From CAVXEH01 sp963805645 (GTDB lineage: Bacteria > Chloroflexota > Limnocylindria > QHBO01), in NCBI GenBank assembly GCA_963805645.1, contig CAWDVA010000005.1, forward strand, positions 310,001 to 374,000: 64,000 nucleotides of DNA, written 5' to 3'. The notes under the pieces are model-generated. The model was not told the origin of the DNA, made no database searches, and worked only from the letters and a program-made list of their open reading frames with translations. Shown here one piece after another: positions 61,989 to 64,000 of the stretch (its first letter is position 1; every line of letters begins with the position of its first letter). Position numbers and translations under genes: made by a program.

Positions 61989-63388
61989 CAGCGGCCGCCC
62001 GCGGTCGCGGCGACGGCGTCCACCACGCGGTCCAGCTCGATGCCGCGCGAGCCCTTCACCAGCAGGACGTCCCCGGGGCCGGGCGCCAGGTCCCGCTCGA
62101 CCCGGACGGTCGCCTCATCGGCGTCCTCCGCGGTGAGGACGGTCGCGAGACCCGCGGCGCGTGCCGCCTCGGCGAGCCATCGGCCGCGCGGCCCGACCGC
62201 GACGAGCGCGTCGAGCGAACGCGCCGCTTCCGCCCCGATCTCCCGGTGCAGCCGCTCTTCGTCGGGACCCAGCTCGAGCATGTCGCCCAGCACCGCCAGT
62301 CGGCGACCCTGCGCCACGGGCGTCTCCGCCAGGAAGGCGAGCGCGGCCCGCACGCTGACGGGCGAGGCGTTGTAGGTGTCGTCAATGAGCGTCGCCCCGC
62401 CCGCGGCCTCCCGCACCGCCATGCGGTGATCGGCGTGGCTCCCTACCGCGAGCGCGGCCGCCACCTCCTCGAGCGGCAGGGCGAAGTGCTCGGCGACGGC
62501 GGCGGCGGCCAGGGCATGGGGCACCAGGTGCCGTCCCGGCGTGCCGCTCCGCACCCGACGCTCACCCCAGGGCGCCCGGAGGGTGAACTCCGTCCCCTGG
62601 ACGCCGTGGCTCACGACGTCAAGGGCCATCACGTCCGCCGGCGTCGCCACCCCGAAGGTGCGCACCGCGGCAGGGGTGACGTCGCGCATGGCCGCCACGC
62701 GAGGATCATCCGCGTTGAGGACCGCGAGCCCGTCGGCTGGGAGAGCCCGCGGCAGCTCGGACTTGGCGAGCGCGATCCGCTCGATGCTCCCGGTCCTCTG
62801 GAGGTGGGTGGGATGCACCGCCAGGACGACTCCCACCTCCGGCCTCGCGATCTCGGCCAGGCGCGCGATCTCGCCCACCGTGTACATGCTCATCTCGAGC
62901 ACCGCGAGATCGTCGGCCGGCTCCAGCCGGAGGAGCGTCATGGGCAGACCGGTCTCGGAGTTCAGGTTGCCCTCGTTGCGCAGCACGCGGTGACCGCGCG
63001 CGAGGACGTCGGCGATGATCTCCTTGGCGAGCGTCTTTCCGGTCGAGCCGGTGACACCTACCACCCGCACCGCCGACCGGGATCGCCACCACGCCGCCAG
63101 TTCCTGCAGCGCCTGCAACGTGTCCGGCACCTGGACGAGAGCTGCGTCCACCGCCGGGGGCGCCTCGACCGGGGCGGAGAGCAGGGCGGCGACCGCGCCG
63201 GACCGCAGGGCCTCGGCGACGAAGCGATGGCCATCCACGCGCTCACCCCGGAGGGCAACGAACAGGGAACCGGGGGCGACCGTCCGCGAGTCCACCCCGG
63301 CGCCGGCGAAGGCGTCGATCCGCGTGGGGGCGACGAGACGGCCGCCGGTGACGGAGAGGAGGTCTTCGAGACGGATCGACGGAGGCAC
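61988..63388 (-). CDS. murF: UDP-MurNAc-tripeptide--D-Ala-D-Ala ligase MurF
   Basis: A 466-residue Mur ligase that attaches D-Ala-D-Ala. The N-terminal domain (RIDAFAGAGVDSRTVAPGSLFVALRGERVDGHRF) precedes the ATP loop GVTGSTGKTLAKEII. EGNLNSETGLPMTLLRL, AVHPTHLQRTGSIERIALAKSEL and DDTYNASPVSVRAAL are diagnostic. The start is GTG 63388 with AGGGTG upstream. It follows the penicillin-binding protein directly; no murE lies between. Confidence 0.96.
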   Translation of the reverse strand: MPPSIRLEDLLSVTGGRLVAPTRIDAFAGAGVDSRTVAPGSLFVALRGERVDGHRFVAEALRSGAVAALLSAPVEAPPAVDAALVQVPDTLQALQELAAWWRSRSAVRVVGVTGSTGKTLAKEIIADVLARGHRVLRNEGNLNSETGLPMTLLRLEPADDLAVLEMSMYTVGEIARLAEIARPEVGVVLAVHPTHLQRTGSIERIALAKSELPRALPADGLAVLNADDPRVAAMRDVTPAAVRTFGVATPADVMALDVVSHGVQGTEFTLRAPWGERRVRSGTPGRHLVPHALAAAAVAEHFALPLEEVAAALAVGSHADHRMAVREAAGGATLIDDTYNASPVSVRAALAFLAETPVAQGRRLAVLGDMLELGPDEERLHREIGAEAARSLDALVAVGPRGRWLAEAARAAGLATVLTAEDADEATVRVERDLAPGPGDVLLVKGSRGIELDRVVDAVAATAGGR

Positions 63389-63468
63389 GCGACACCCTGC
63401 GGAGATTCCCGCGGAGTCTATCAGCCTGCTCCCGGCCGGAGCGACCGCGCCGGGACCCCAGCGCCCGC

Positions 63469-64000
63469 TCACCGGGCGGCGACCGGGGACGTCGGCCGGT
63501 CCGGCGGAATGGCCAGGTAGTCAAGGATCTGCGGGGCCAGGTCATGGAACACGGCCTCCGGCCGCTCGACCATCTGGTAGCGCCCCCAGGTCGACGGTCG
63601 GTGCAGGAGGATGAGCGTCACGAGCTGTGGGTTCGTGGCCGGGTAGACGCCAATGAAGGACGAGTCGATCCAGCCCTCGATGTACTCGTTGCGCGTCACG
63701 AGATTGCCGCTCGCGTCCCGGACCTTCACCGGGCCCGCGATCTGCGCCGTGCCGGTCTTGCCGGCGATCGCATAGCCGGGGACGCTGGCAGCATGCGCGA
63801 TCCCGCCGTCGATGGCGCCGGTCAGCAGCTGGACCACGGTCTGCGCGGTGGATGCCTTCATGATCCGCTCGCCTTCGGGCAGGACCCTCGGATGGTAGGT
63901 CCCGCTGGCATCGGTGGACCCGGCGATGACATGCGGCGTGACCATCACGCCGCCGTTCGCGATGGCCGCATACCCCGCGACGAGCTGGACCGCGGTCACC
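63469..64000 (-). CDS. Penicillin-binding protein FtsI/PBP2-like, partial
   Basis: The C-terminal 177 codons of a transpeptidase; the 5' part runs off the window end. QLVAGYAAIANGG is the block before the KTGT motif, and the active-site KTGT is in AIAGKTGTAQIAG. SSFIGVYPATNPQLVTLILLHRP and LAPQILDYLAIPPDRP end the domain. It heads the dcw cluster here, with 80 nt to murF. Confidence 0.93.
   Translation of the reverse strand, partial: VTAVQLVAGYAAIANGGVMVTPHVIAGSTDASGTYHPRVLPEGERIMKASTAQTVVQLLTGAIDGGIAHAASVPGYAIAGKTGTAQIAGPVKVRDASGNLVTRNEYIEGWIDSSFIGVYPATNPQLVTLILLHRPSTWGRYQMVERPEAVFHDLAPQILDYLAIPPDRPTSPVAAR

Overview
The window is about 64 kb of high-GC DNA packed with bacterial housekeeping genes, many joined by 4-nt ATGA/GTGA stop-start overlaps. 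Several things suggest a monoderm-like, menaquinone-using bacterium of the Chloroflexota (perhaps the Limnocylindria or a neighbouring clade). These are the very high GC, the GatC/GatA pair, CIRCE-controlled groESL, a split glycine decarboxylase (gcvPA/gcvPB), a small basic protein (DUF1290) between ftsA and ftsQ, and a MenG/UbiE methyltransferase. The phylum is an inference; no rRNA is present to confirm it. I saw no CRISPR array, insertion sequence, prophage or rRNA.

Layout. 1-8.4 kb: a VIT1/CCC1-like membrane protein, HIT hydrolase, gatA/gatC, an alpha/beta hydrolase, an MFS transporter, ligA and two tandem DinB-like proteins. 8.4-15.8 kb: pcrA/uvrD, a WYL regulator, a GyrI-like protein, nitroreductase plus methyltransferase, a YCII protein and a PAP2 phosphatase. 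16-21 kb: groEL-groES under a sigma-A promoter and CIRCE operator, a small membrane protein, TatD nuclease and metG. 21-24.3 kb: a ferredoxin-NADP reductase-like gene followed by an NfnA/NfnB-like pair. 24.3-27.6 kb: a poly-valine mini-membrane protein, a Cys-rich secreted protein, ssb, and an NAD synthetase split into a synthetase gene and a glutaminase (nitrilase) gene. 27.6-39.9 kb: two complete oligopeptide-type ABC importer operons in tandem. 40.2-42.3 kb: an ECF sigma factor, its probable anti-sigma factor and a lipoprotein. 42.3-47.3 kb: the glycine cleavage operon Nudix-gcvT-gcvH-gcvPA-gcvPB. 47.6-64 kb: a glycosyltransferase, menG, tRNA-Val, yggU/yggT/yggS and the division/cell-wall cluster ftsZ-ftsA-sbp-ftsQ-ddl-murB-murG-ftsW-murD-mraY-murF-ftsI (partial), read from high to low coordinates.

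What stands out. The lipoprotein of the first peptide-ABC operon (31933-33669) reads as a circular permutation of the family-5 solute-binding fold: the segment normally at the N-terminus sits at the C-terminus. The only MetRS in the window lacks a recognisable HIGH signature. Two DnaA boxes, one a perfect match, lie just upstream of a probable ftsZ promoter. At least six genes carry a TAnnnT -10 hexamer exactly 6 nt before the start codon, implying leaderless mRNAs, and a TAG(A/C)ATCG core recurs before gatC, ligA, pcrA, metG, ftsZ and a nitroreductase gene. The dcw cluster has no murC or murE at the usual positions, and tatD and yggS lack an ordinary start codon.
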